Assembly: GCA_017419405.1 (NCBI GenBank)
Contig: JAFOLH010000011.1
Location: 1 to 64,000 of the forward strand
DNA length: 64,000 nucleotides
Direction: 5' to 3'
Source of the DNA: Renibacterium sp.
GTDB lineage: Bacteria; Actinomycetota; Actinomycetes; Actinomycetales; Micrococcaceae
Part shown: piece by piece, positions 17,088 through 25,018 of the stretch
How the letters are laid out: every line of letters starts with the position of its first letter
Position numbering within the stretch: the first letter of the stretch is position 1
Notes under the pieces: generated by a model
The model's input: only the letters and a program-made list of their open reading frames with translations
Database searches by the model: none
What the model was told of the DNA's origin: nothing
Program-made: the position numbers and the translations under genes

Positions 17088-19235
17088 TCAATTCAGTCCT
17101 GGAATCAGAGAGATGAGCAGATCGATGATTTTGATGCCGATGAACGGCGCGATCAAACCGCCGACTCCGTAAATCAGCAAATTGCGGGCCAATGCCTGCC
17201 CTGCGGTCACTGCCCGGTATTTCACGCCTTTCAAGGCCAAGGGCACCAGGACGATGATGATCAACGCATTGAAGATCACCGCGGAGAGGATCGCCGTGTT
17301 CGGCGAGGACAAGCCCATGATGTTCAACAGCCCCAGACCGGGGAACGCGGCAGCGAACAGCGCCGGCACGATCGCGAAATACTTCGCGACGTCGTTGGCC
17401 ACCGAGAAAGTGGTCAACGAGCCGCGGGTGATCAGCAGTTGTTTGCCGATGCCGACCACGTCGATCAGCTTGGTCGGGTCCGAATCCAAGTCGACCATGT
17501 TCGCGGCCTCTTTGGCGGCGGGCGTGCCGGAGTTCATCGCCACCCCGACGTCGGCGGCGGCCAGTGCCGGAGCGTCGTTGGTGCCGTCCCCGGTCATCGC
17601 GACCAGATGCCCGGCGTCCTGCTCGCGTTTGATCACCGCGAGCTTGTCTTCCGGCGTCGCCTCGGCGACGAAGTCGTCGACTCCGGCTTCAGCAGCGATC
17701 GCAGCAGCAGTGACTTTGTTGTCGCCGGTGATCATGATGGTCCGGATGCCCATGGTGCGCAGTTGCTCGAAGCGCTCGCGCATGCCGGGTTTGACCACAT
17801 CGGCGAGTTCCACCACGCCCAACGGCCGGCCGTTTTCCGCGACGAGCAACGGGGTGCCACCGGATTCGGCGATCCGCTGCACCTCGGCCCGGGCCGCCTC
17901 CGGCAGCTCGAATCCGGCCTCGGCGACATGCCGTTCGACGGCGCTCGCGGCACCTTTGCGGATTTCCCGGCGGATTCCGTTCTGCACCAGATCCAGACCG
18001 CTCATCCGGGTGCTTGCGGTGAACTCGATGGCCTGCAGCTCGACCTCGCCCACCCGGGCGCGGGATTCCAGGAATTCCAGGCTGGGTTCATAGACCCCGC
18101 GGTGTTCCGCGAGTTCCACGATGGATCGGCCTTCCGGCGTCTCGTCGGCGAGCGAAGAGAGCCTCGCCGCCTCGACCAGATCGCTGCCGCTGACCCCCGG
18201 CACCGGGAAGAAGCCCACGGCCCGCCGATTGCCGAAGGTGATGGTTCCGGTCTTGTCCAGGAGCAAGGTGTCGACGTCGCCGGCGGTCTCCACGGCCCGG
18301 CCCGAGGTGGCCAGGACATTGTGCTGGACCAAGCGGTCCATCCCGGCGATGCCGATCGCCGGGACCAGGGCCCCGATGGTGGTCGGGATCAAACAAACCA
18401 GCAGCGCCACCAAGACGATCGGCGACGGAACCGCGTCCGCCAGCGAGGCCATCGGAGCCAACGCCATAACAACGATCACGAACACGATGGTGAGCGAAAC
18501 CAGCAGCACGTTGAGCGCGATTTCGTTCGGCGTCTTCTGCCGGGTAGCGCCTTCCACCAAGCGGATCATCCGATCGATGAAGGTCTGCCCGGGTGCGGCG
18601 GTGATCCGCACCAGGATCTGGTCGGAGAGCACTTTGGTGCCACCGGTGACCGAGCTGCGGTCGCCGCCGGACTCCCGGATCACCGGTGCGGATTCGCCGG
18701 TGATCGTGGATTCGTCCACGCTCGCCAGGCCGGCGATGATCTCCCCGTCCGAGGGAATCGTGTCCCCCGCCGAACAAACGACGACGTCGCCCACGGCCAG
18801 GTCGGTCGCGGCCAGCTGCACGAACTCCGCGCCGGCCAGATCGGCCATCACCGCCGGTGCACGTCCGCCGTCGAGCACCACCTTCCGGGCCAGCACCGAG
18901 GTCCGGCCGGCCCGCAGGCTCGCAGCCTGGGCTTTGCCGCGTCCCTCGGCGATCGCTTCGGAGAGCGTGCCGAAGAGCACGGTGAGCCAAAGCCAGAGGG
19001 TTACCGCGATGCTGAACACGCTCGGCGCGAGCACCGCGACCACGGTGCAGACCGCGGCGCCCAGGAGCACCGTGAACATCACCGGCGAATGCGCCATCTG
19101 CCGTGGCGAAAGTTTCTTCAGCGCAACTGGAAGCGCCGCGGACACGGTGCTGATGGAAAGCTTCGCCGGAGCTTTGACCCGCTTCGGGGCGGGTTCGGAT
19201 TCGGTACGGGGAGGCAAGACGGTAGTGGTATTCAT
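17088..19235 (-). CDS. kdpB: Potassium-transporting P-type ATPase subunit KdpB
   Basis: 715 aa, slightly longer than the usual 680-690 through an N-terminal extension. P-type ATPase signatures are all present: TGES in TITGESAPV, the phosphorylated Asp327 in [10 protein letters not shown], and [10 protein letters not shown] in the hinge. The membrane part includes [12 protein letters not shown] and a C-terminal pair of helices. It energises K+ uptake through KdpA. The ATG overlaps the kdpA stop by four bases (ATGA). Confidence 0.97.
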   Translation of the reverse strand: MNTTTVLPPRTESEPAPKRVKAPAKLSISTVSAALPVALKKLSPRQMAHSPVMFTVLLGAAVCTVVAVLAPSVFSIAVTLWLWLTVLFGTLSEAIAEGRGKAQAASLRAGRTSVLARKVVLDGGRAPAVMADLAGAEFVQLAATDLAVGDVVVCSAGDTIPSDGEIIAGLASVDESTITGESAPVIRESGGDRSSVTGGTKVLSDQILVRITAAPGQTFIDRMIRLVEGATRQKTPNEIALNVLLVSLTIVFVIVVMALAPMASLADAVPSPIVLVALLVCLIPTTIGALVPAIGIAGMDRLVQHNVLATSGRAVETAGDVDTLLLDKTGTITFGNRRAVGFFPVPGVSGSDLVEAARLSSLADETPEGRSIVELAEHRGVYEPSLEFLESRARVGEVELQAIEFTASTRMSGLDLVQNGIRREIRKGAASAVERHVAEAGFELPEAARAEVQRIAESGGTPLLVAENGRPLGVVELADVVKPGMRERFEQLRTMGIRTIMITGDNKVTAAAIAAEAGVDDFVAEATPEDKLAVIKREQDAGHLVAMTGDGTNDAPALAAADVGVAMNSGTPAAKEAANMVDLDSDPTKLIDVVGIGKQLLITRGSLTTFSVANDVAKYFAIVPALFAAAFPGLGLLNIMGLSSPNTAILSAVIFNALIIIVLVPLALKGVKYRAVTAGQALARNLLIYGVGGLIAPFIGIKIIDLLISLIPGLN

Positions 19236-20869
19236 TTCGCGAGACCTTCTGCGAGCGGGCCCAGAGCCAGGGCCGGGAAATAAGTCAGAGCGGTCAACAC
19301 CACGGAGATGCCCAGAAGCAGCGTGGCGAAGAGCGGTCCGTGGGTCGGCACGGTTCCGGAGGAGGCCGGAACGACTTTCTGCTGGGCCAGCGAGCCGGCC
19401 AGCGCAAGCACCAGGATAATCGGGATGAACCGGCCGAAGAACATCGCCAAGCCCAGCAGCGTGGCGAAATACGGTCCGGAACTGGTGATTCCGCCGAACG
19501 CGGAGCCATTGTTGTTGGCCGCCGAGGTGAAGGCGTAGAGCACCTCGGAGAATTGGTGCGGGCCGTTGGCCGGCGCATTCGCCAGCTGATCCGGGATCAG
19601 CATGGTGATACCGGTGAAGACCAGCACCAGGGTCGGCGTGACCAGGATGTACATCGCGGCCAATTTCATCTGCTTCGCAGTGATCTTCTTGCCCATGAAC
19701 TCCGGCGTCCGGCCGACCATCAGCCCGGCGATGAACACCGAGATGATAGCCAGCACCAACATGCCGTACAGTCCCGAACCCACACCGCCGGGGGCGATCT
19801 CCCCGAGCATCATGTTCAGCAGCGCCATGCCGCCGGCCAACGGCGGCAGCGAATCATGCGCCACGTCCACGGCACCGGTGGAGGTCAGCGTGGTCGCGGA
19901 GGCGAAAAGCGAACTCGCCGCCGGGCCGAAGCGCTGTTCGAAGCCTTCGCCCAAAGGGCCGGCCGCGGCCATCGCCCAGGCCATCAGACCAGTGCTGATC
20001 GCCCACAGCCCGGCCATCACGGTCAACACCGTGTAGCCCTGGCGTTGTTGGCCGACCATCCGGCCATAGGTGTAGGTCAGCGAGAACGGGATCACCAGGA
20101 TCAGGAAAATCGAGAATAAATTGGAGTATGCATTGGGGTTCTCGAAGGGGTGCGCCGAATTGGCGTTGAAGTAGCCGCCACCATTGGTGCCCAGGAGCTT
20201 GATTGCTTCCTGCGAGGCGACCGGGCCGCCGGGGATCTGCTGCTGCACGCCCAAAGCGGCATTCGTCACCGGGCTGCCGGTGAAGTTCTGTACGATCCCG
20301 GTAGCCAGGAAGACCACGGCCCCGACGATCGCGATCGGCAGCAGGATCCGGAACGCGGCCCGGGACAGGTCAACCCAGAAATTGCCGATCTCGTCGGTCT
20401 TGCTGCGCTTGATCCCCCGAACAAGCGCAATCGCGACCGCGATGCCGACCGCTGCGGAGAGGAAGTTCTGCACCGCGAGCAGCAGCATCTGCACCAGGAT
20501 GCCGACCGTGGCTTCCGGAGCGTAGGTCTGCCAGTTGGTGTTGGTGACGAAGGAGATCGCAGTGTTCATCGCGATCCACGGGTCCACCGCCTCGCCTTGG
20601 CCGGCGACCAGGCCTTGCAGCCGTTGCAACAGGAAAACGAACAGGATCCCCACCACGGAAAAAGCCAAAACGCTGCGCAGGTAGGTGGACCATTTCTGGT
20701 CCGCTGCGGCGTCGACCCCGGCGATCCGGTAGAAGACGCGTTCCGGCAGGTAGTTCTTGGTGCTTTCGAAGACCCGGGCCATGTAGAGGCCCAGGGGTTT
20801 GTGCGCCGCCGCGAGCAGAACCAGCAGGATTGCGGCTTGAGTCAGAAAGGATGCGAGTGAAAAGGTCAT
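19232..20869 (-). CDS. kdpA: Potassium-transporting ATPase channel subunit KdpA
   Basis: 545 aa. The selectivity-filter-like segments typical of KdpA are visible: [40 protein letters not shown] and [13 protein letters not shown]. About ten transmembrane segments run along the protein. KdpA forms the K+-binding channel-like subunit of the inner-membrane KdpFABC complex. It begins four bases after the kdpF stop. Confidence 0.97.
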   Translation of the reverse strand: MTFSLASFLTQAAILLVLLAAAHKPLGLYMARVFESTKNYLPERVFYRIAGVDAAADQKWSTYLRSVLAFSVVGILFVFLLQRLQGLVAGQGEAVDPWIAMNTAISFVTNTNWQTYAPEATVGILVQMLLLAVQNFLSAAVGIAVAIALVRGIKRSKTDEIGNFWVDLSRAAFRILLPIAIVGAVVFLATGIVQNFTGSPVTNAALGVQQQIPGGPVASQEAIKLLGTNGGGYFNANSAHPFENPNAYSNLFSIFLILVIPFSLTYTYGRMVGQQRQGYTVLTVMAGLWAISTGLMAWAMAAAGPLGEGFEQRFGPAASSLFASATTLTSTGAVDVAHDSLPPLAGGMALLNMMLGEIAPGGVGSGLYGMLVLAIISVFIAGLMVGRTPEFMGKKITAKQMKLAAMYILVTPTLVLVFTGITMLIPDQLANAPANGPHQFSEVLYAFTSAANNNGSAFGGITSSGPYFATLLGLAMFFGRFIPIILVLALAGSLAQQKVVPASSGTVPTHGPLFATLLLGISVVLTALTYFPALALGPLAEGLAK

Positions 20870-20873
20870 CGGG

Positions 20874-20978
20874 CTACCACTTCTCCGGTCGGATCAGGGC
20901 AGCGATCAGGTAGCCGCAAAGCGCCAATCCGAGGATCGCCAGCGGCAGCCAAACAAAGAGTGCGGATACGGCGGGCAT
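20874..20978 (-). CDS. kdpF: Potassium-transporting ATPase subunit KdpF
   Basis: 34 aa, MPAVSALFVW...LIRPEKW, one transmembrane helix with a short basic C-terminus. It is immediately upstream of kdpA, the standard place for KdpF, a small lipid-like stabiliser of the Kdp complex. Its ATG overlaps the stop of the preceding 27-codon frame by one base (TAATG), indicating coupled translation. Confidence 0.9.
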   Translation of the reverse strand: MPAVSALFVWLPLAILGLALCGYLIAALIRPEKW

Positions 20979-21061
20979 TAGAGCTTGGCCACCCCTTTCG
21001 CCAGCCACATCACGGCGGCGGCAGAAGCAAGGAAAATCACGACGACAACGAGGTCTGACAT
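20978..21061 (-). CDS. 27-aa single-helix membrane peptide at the head of the kdp operon
   Basis: MSDLVVVVIFLASAAAVMWL then AKGVAKL. It starts at the ATG at 21061 and is preceded by AAAGGACAGG. The peptide is one hydrophobic helix with a short cationic tail, very like KdpF in design but different in sequence. It shares TAATG with kdpF, so it is probably translated first from the same transcript. The role is unknown. It might be a second KdpF-like subunit or a leader peptide. Confidence 0.7.
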   Translation of the reverse strand: MSDLVVVVIFLASAAAVMWLAKGVAKL

Positions 21062-21086
21062 GTCCTGTCCTTTCACGGAAAACTGA

Positions 21087-21107
21087 TGCCGCCCGAAGTG
21101 GGCGGCA
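21087..21107 (-). repeat. Hairpin in the kdp 5' leader
   Basis: TGCCGCCC and GGGCGGCA form a perfect 8-bp stem around GAAGT, 26 bases upstream of the 27-aa peptide start. No T-run follows, so termination is unlikely. It may affect mRNA stability or translation. Confidence 0.5.
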
Positions 21108-21146
21108 GTTCCATGCAACGCCTGTTTTCCGCGTCCGAGGCCGGTC

Positions 21147-21194
21147 TTTACGACACTCTTACACTTCGCTGCCGGGCCTTTACGGAATCCTTAC
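21147..21194. promoter_or_regulatory. Two direct TTTACG-N5-CTTAC repeats, candidate KdpE site
   Basis: TTTACGACACTCTTAC (21147-21162) and TTTACGGAATCCTTAC (21179-21194) share eleven of sixteen bases at the ends, with start points 32 bases apart, about three helical turns. They lie 86-133 bases upstream of the first kdp gene. OmpR-family regulators such as KdpE bind direct repeats, so this is a plausible operator; the second copy overlaps the stop codon of the upstream isomerase gene. Confidence 0.5.
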
Positions 21195-22999
21195 CGGACG
21201 GCCTCTGCAGCGCATTCGGTGCCCCGGACCCATGCGGTCACCACACCGCAACGGCCGGCATCCCCGGCGCTGACCGGAGTGATCCGATAACGCCCGACGG
21301 CGGCCGGAACGATGCAGGTTTCGGCATAGTGCAGCGGGAAGGGCGCGAAGGCGCCATCCGGGCTTTCCACCAGGACTTCAGCTCCTTCTACCAGGTTCAG
21401 GACCCGCACCGTCCCCTGCGTGTCCTGCGATATCGGCGCGCTGAACCAGTGCCGCTGCACCTCGATGAACTCCAACTGCGCCAAGCCGGTGCGTTCCGAA
21501 CGCCACCCCGGCCCGGCGTCCAGGGCCTGCACCTGGTTGACCAGGTTCCGCCGGGTCCAGTCTGTACGGCGGTCCCATTGCAGATTCGCCAGGGCGTGCT
21601 CGAGGTGGATCGGCCGGGGCCGCCCGTCCAGCCCCAATCGCTGCCAATCCCACATCTTGAAGGTGAAGATATAGGGCGTGGCGGAGATTTCCAGCACCAT
21701 GGAACCGGCTCCGGAGCAATGCACGGTGCCGGCCGGAATTGAAAAATGGTCGTGTTTGCGCGCCGCAAAGGTGTTCACATGTGCTTCGGCCGGGAACGGC
21801 CGCTCGCCGGCTTCGGCGGCCCGCAGGTCCGCTGCGATCGACGCCGGACTGCTCCGGTCCGTCAAGCCCAGGTAGACCACCGCGTCCGGCTCGGCGTCCA
21901 GCAGGTAATAGCTTTCGTCCTGGGTGTAGCTCATGCCGAACCGGGAGTTGATGTACTCGGTGAGCGGATGCACCTGAAGCGAGAGATTCCCGCCCCCCAT
22001 GGTGTCCAACATGTCGAACCGGATCGGGAACTCGGCGCCGAATCGGCTCCGGGTCAGGGCGCCCAGCAGCTCGCCCGGGTGTTGCAGCACCAGATTCTGC
22101 GCCGGGATTTCCACGTTCGCCACTGAGCCGTCGGTGCCCTGCACGGTCAGCAGCAGGCTGTTTTCCTCTGGTACGCAATCGAAGCACCAGGCGAAGTTTT
22201 CGGGTTCCGGGTCCAAGCCGAACGTCTGTTTCATCCACTGGCCGCCCCACACTCCCGGGTCGAAGAACGGCACCACCCGGAACGGCCGCCGGACCGCTTC
22301 CCGCAGCCCCTGCCGCAACGCCTCTCCGGTGGTCAATACCGCTTCGCCGGCGCCATGCACGGTGTCCAGGAGGAAATCGGCGTTCGGGATCACGCGTTCG
22401 TTCTTGTGCCGATCGGCGATCCGCCATTCGACGAAGTAGCCGCGCTTGAACTTCTTGAGGTTGTCCGGTTCCGCCGCGGCCCGCCAATTGCCCGCCCCGC
22501 GCCGCTGGCGCTGTTGGATCTCCCAGCGCGGCAAGTCGGCGAGCACCAGCACGGCGGAAGCCTCGGCGCACAGCGCGGCGCCCCAACCGAGGACCACGGT
22601 CGGTTTGCTCCGCGCGGCGATGCCGGCACCGAGCAGGGCCAGTTCCGGGGCCAGATAAAGCGATTCGAGACTGAAATGGCTCATCACGCCGAAGACCCGG
22701 TCGTCGGTCAGAAAAGGCGCGAACAAATCGGCCAATTCGGATTCCGAGCGGGCCGCGGAACTCTCGATGTCCACGATCTCATAGTCCGGGAGCTGGACTG
22801 CCGTCCAGGACCGGAGCTCGGCCATCTCGACGCCGGGATAGCTGTCGATCAGCAGGAGCGGCTGCGCCGCACCGGCCTCCGCTGCCTTGGCCCGTGCTGC
22901 GGCGTCGAGCACAACACCGATCCGCGCCCCTTCGGCGAGCAGATGCTCGCCCGGGACCCGGATCGAAGGAAACCGGTCGTAGTTCGGGATTCTGCTCAT
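21191..22999 (-). CDS. Class I mannose-6-phosphate isomerase-like protein with N-terminal extension
   Basis: 602 aa, much longer than the usual 320-400. The C-terminal part holds the type I PMI zinc site: LQVHPLTEY, then ESYYLLDAEPDAVVYLG, then IPAGTVHCSG. The N-terminal 230 residues (LLIDSYPGVEMAELRSW...; VLVLADLPRWEIQQRQR) look like a nucleotide-kinase-like fold without a Walker A motif; similar long forms occur in other Gram-positives. The ATG overlaps the ROK gene stop by four bases. It likely interconverts mannose-6-P and fructose-6-P, or acts on a related sugar, in the mannosidase locus. Confidence 0.8.
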   Translation of the reverse strand: MSRIPNYDRFPSIRVPGEHLLAEGARIGVVLDAAARAKAAEAGAAQPLLLIDSYPGVEMAELRSWTAVQLPDYEIVDIESSAARSESELADLFAPFLTDDRVFGVMSHFSLESLYLAPELALLGAGIAARSKPTVVLGWGAALCAEASAVLVLADLPRWEIQQRQRRGAGNWRAAAEPDNLKKFKRGYFVEWRIADRHKNERVIPNADFLLDTVHGAGEAVLTTGEALRQGLREAVRRPFRVVPFFDPGVWGGQWMKQTFGLDPEPENFAWCFDCVPEENSLLLTVQGTDGSVANVEIPAQNLVLQHPGELLGALTRSRFGAEFPIRFDMLDTMGGGNLSLQVHPLTEYINSRFGMSYTQDESYYLLDAEPDAVVYLGLTDRSSPASIAADLRAAEAGERPFPAEAHVNTFAARKHDHFSIPAGTVHCSGAGSMVLEISATPYIFTFKMWDWQRLGLDGRPRPIHLEHALANLQWDRRTDWTRRNLVNQVQALDAGPGWRSERTGLAQLEFIEVQRHWFSAPISQDTQGTVRVLNLVEGAEVLVESPDGAFAPFPLHYAETCIVPAAVGRYRITPVSAGDAGRCGVVTAWVRGTECAAEAVR

Positions 23000-23925
23000 C
23001 GCGCCTTCCGCTCCGCCAGCGCGTTCAAACCGCGCAGCACGGAAAATTCCGGTCGCTCGGCGACCCGGATCTCCGGCATTTCCACACTGGGCCACAATCT
23101 GGGCCGAATCTGCTCGCGGAGCGCCGGCACGATCCGATCGGCGGCCCGCAGCATTCCGCCGCTCAACAGCAAGACTGCCGGGTCGAAACTCTGAATCAGA
23201 CCGACCGCGGCGAGCGACCACGCGGACACGAGCCTGCCCCAGTAGAGCATCGCCACCGAGTCTCCTTCGTCCAGGAGCCGGAGCAGGCCGGGCAGATCCA
23301 ACGGTGCTGCCGGATGCGGCCAAGACGCCAGCGCCCAACCGCTGCCCGCCGATTCCACGCAGCCTGGGGAGCCGCAGCGGCACGGTCCGCCCCAAGGTCC
23401 CAACGGCAGATGGCCGCCGAGCACCCCGGCATGTCCGGACCGCCCCTGCAGCAGCCGGCCGTCGAGCAGTACCGCGGTGCCGATCCCGGTGCCGAGCACC
23501 ATCAGCGCGGCATTCGGCTCGGTCCGCAGTGCGCCGTATGCATGTTCACCGAGCAATGCGGCACGGGAATCCAGCTCGATCGCCGCGGGGACGCGGAACT
23601 GCTGCTCCGCCCAGTCCCGCAGACTGAACGCGGTGGCGAAATCGTATTTTCCGGCCGCGCTGAGCAGCAGTCCGGACTCCGGTTCGACGATGCCCGGCAA
23701 AGCGATCCCGACCGCGGCAAACCGGTCCAGTCCGGATTCCCGCAAAAGGTCCCCGGCGAGGTCGGCCACCGACTCGAGCCCGGCAACCCGGTCCACGACG
23801 CCGATTTCGGCGCAGGCCAGCAGGTTGCCGCCCTGCGCCACTGCCGCCTTGACCGCACTGCCGCCGAAATCCAGGCAGAGCACCGGCTGCCCCGGCCCCG
23901 GGGCAGGCCCGAACCGGCCGCTCAC
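22996..23925 (-). CDS. ROK-family sugar kinase
   Basis: 309 aa. The ATP-binding start LDFGGSAVKAAV, the ALPGIVEP segment, LGTGIGTAVLLDG and the zinc motif CRCGSPGCVE (Cys182, Cys184, Cys189) with the preceding GHAGVLGGH define a ROK protein without a DNA-binding domain. It is therefore an enzyme rather than a NagC-type repressor. The likely substrate is a hexose such as mannose or glucose released by the GH38 enzyme. It overlaps both lacI upstream (GTGA) and the isomerase downstream (ATGA). Confidence 0.85.
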   Translation of the reverse strand: MSGRFGPAPGPGQPVLCLDFGGSAVKAAVAQGGNLLACAEIGVVDRVAGLESVADLAGDLLRESGLDRFAAVGIALPGIVEPESGLLLSAAGKYDFATAFSLRDWAEQQFRVPAAIELDSRAALLGEHAYGALRTEPNAALMVLGTGIGTAVLLDGRLLQGRSGHAGVLGGHLPLGPWGGPCRCGSPGCVESAGSGWALASWPHPAAPLDLPGLLRLLDEGDSVAMLYWGRLVSAWSLAAVGLIQSFDPAVLLLSGGMLRAADRIVPALREQIRPRLWPSVEMPEIRVAERPEFSVLRGLNALAERKAR

Positions 23926-24947
23926 CGGTTTCCGTACCAGGTGAGCGAGACCGGGACGTCGTCCGAGCCGGCCGTGGCCGGATCCGGTGCCGGATCAGCC
24001 GGGGCCAGCGCCTCGAAGAGCTTCACGGCCGCGCGACGGCCCAGCTCACGGCCGTCGTGTTCGGCCAACAACAACGGCACCGGGCTCAGCTCGGCCAGCG
24101 GCAACCCGTCGAAGCCGCCGAGCAGCTGCGGCACCCGGCCGGCATTCCGGTGGCCGGCATTCCGGTGGATCGCCAGCAATGCCGCGGAGGTAAGCACATT
24201 GTTCGCACAGAACAGCGCCTGCGGCGGCTCCGCAGAGGTCATCAGCGCCTGCAGCGCGGCAATCGTGTCCTCGAACGGCTGACCGGCGCCGCAGTCGACC
24301 AATTGCTGTTCGGGCCGCGCGGTCAGGCCGCGTTGGGCCAAGGCCTGCAGGTATCCGCGATGCCGGCGCCGCCCGGTGAACATCGAGGTGGCCCCGGCGA
24401 AACCGACGCTGCGGCAACCCGCGTCGAGCAGACCGGCGACCACCTGTCGCGCTCCCCCGACGTCGTCGACCAGCACCGCGGCTTCGTGGCCGCCCGGCCG
24501 GGTCCGCGAAGCCAGCACCCGGGGCGGCGAAAGCGGCCCCGGCGGCGGCGCCTGATCGGTGGGCACCAAAAGCAGGCCTTCGACTTGGCGGCCTTCGAAA
24601 TCCGCCAGCAATTGCTGTTCGCGTTCCGGCTCCCCCCGGCTGCTGCCGAGCAGGATCCGCCGGCCGTGCTCATTGGCCACGCTTTCGGCGCCCAGCACGA
24701 AATCGGCGTAGTAGGCGTTGGCGATATTGGTGATCGCGATGCCGATCAAACCGGAACTCTGGCCCGGACGGAGTGCCCTGGCCTGCTCGTTCCGGCGATA
24801 GCCCAGCTTTTCCGCGGCAGCATGCACTTTCCGGGCGGCCTCCGGACTGACCGGCGCGCTGCCGGAGATCACCCGGGACGCGGTCATCGGGCTGACGCCG
24901 GCGAGCTGTGCGACGGCTTTGATCGTAGGGCTTGTCTTTCCGGTCAT
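23922..24947 (-). CDS. LacI-family transcriptional regulator of the mannosidase locus
   Basis: 341 aa from the ATG at 24947. The N-terminal HTH reads TIKAVAQLAGVSPMTASRVISG, and the hinge region YRRNEQARAL precedes a periplasmic-binding-like sensor domain (LIGIAITNIANAYYADFVLG...). It is transcribed with the ROK kinase and isomerase and diverges from the GH38 gene. The perfect palindrome at 24951-24964 sits four bases from its start, so autoregulation is likely. A 15-base tandem duplication (24139-24168) repeats NAGHR in the sensor domain. No ribosome site is evident; an upstream GTG at 24965 is an alternative start. Confidence 0.9.
   Translation of the reverse strand: MTGKTSPTIKAVAQLAGVSPMTASRVISGSAPVSPEAARKVHAAAEKLGYRRNEQARALRPGQSSGLIGIAITNIANAYYADFVLGAESVANEHGRRILLGSSRGEPEREQQLLADFEGRQVEGLLLVPTDQAPPPGPLSPPRVLASRTRPGGHEAAVLVDDVGGARQVVAGLLDAGCRSVGFAGATSMFTGRRRHRGYLQALAQRGLTARPEQQLVDCGAGQPFEDTIAALQALMTSAEPPQALFCANNVLTSAALLAIHRNAGHRNAGRVPQLLGGFDGLPLAELSPVPLLLAEHDGRELGRRAAVKLFEALAPADPAPDPATAGSDDVPVSLTWYGNR
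24139..24168 (-). repeat. 15-base in-frame tandem duplication in lacI
   Basis: CCGGCATTCCGGTGG occurs twice without a gap, encoding a repeated five-residue unit in the segment HRNAGHRNAGR. The repeat keeps the frame and lies in a surface-loop position near the sugar-sensor domain. It looks like a recent replication slippage event. Confidence 0.8.
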
Positions 24948-24950
24948 GGA

Positions 24951-24964
24951 TGGTAACGTTACCA
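24951..24964. promoter_or_regulatory. Perfect LacI-type operator
   Basis: TGGTAACGTTACCA is a perfect 14-bp palindrome with a central CG, the hallmark of LacI/GalR operators. It lies between the lacI start and the GH38 start, so one bound dimer could repress both directions. Confidence 0.85.
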
Positions 24965-25018
24965 CGACATCGGTCCAATCCGGTCCGAACCTTCATCGCA
25001 CGATCCAGGGAGTTCTAC

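Noticed and set aside
21062-21146. Possible c-di-AMP riboswitch upstream of kdp
   Set aside because: The leader is too short and lacks the conserved ydaO-type blocks; only a small hairpin is present.
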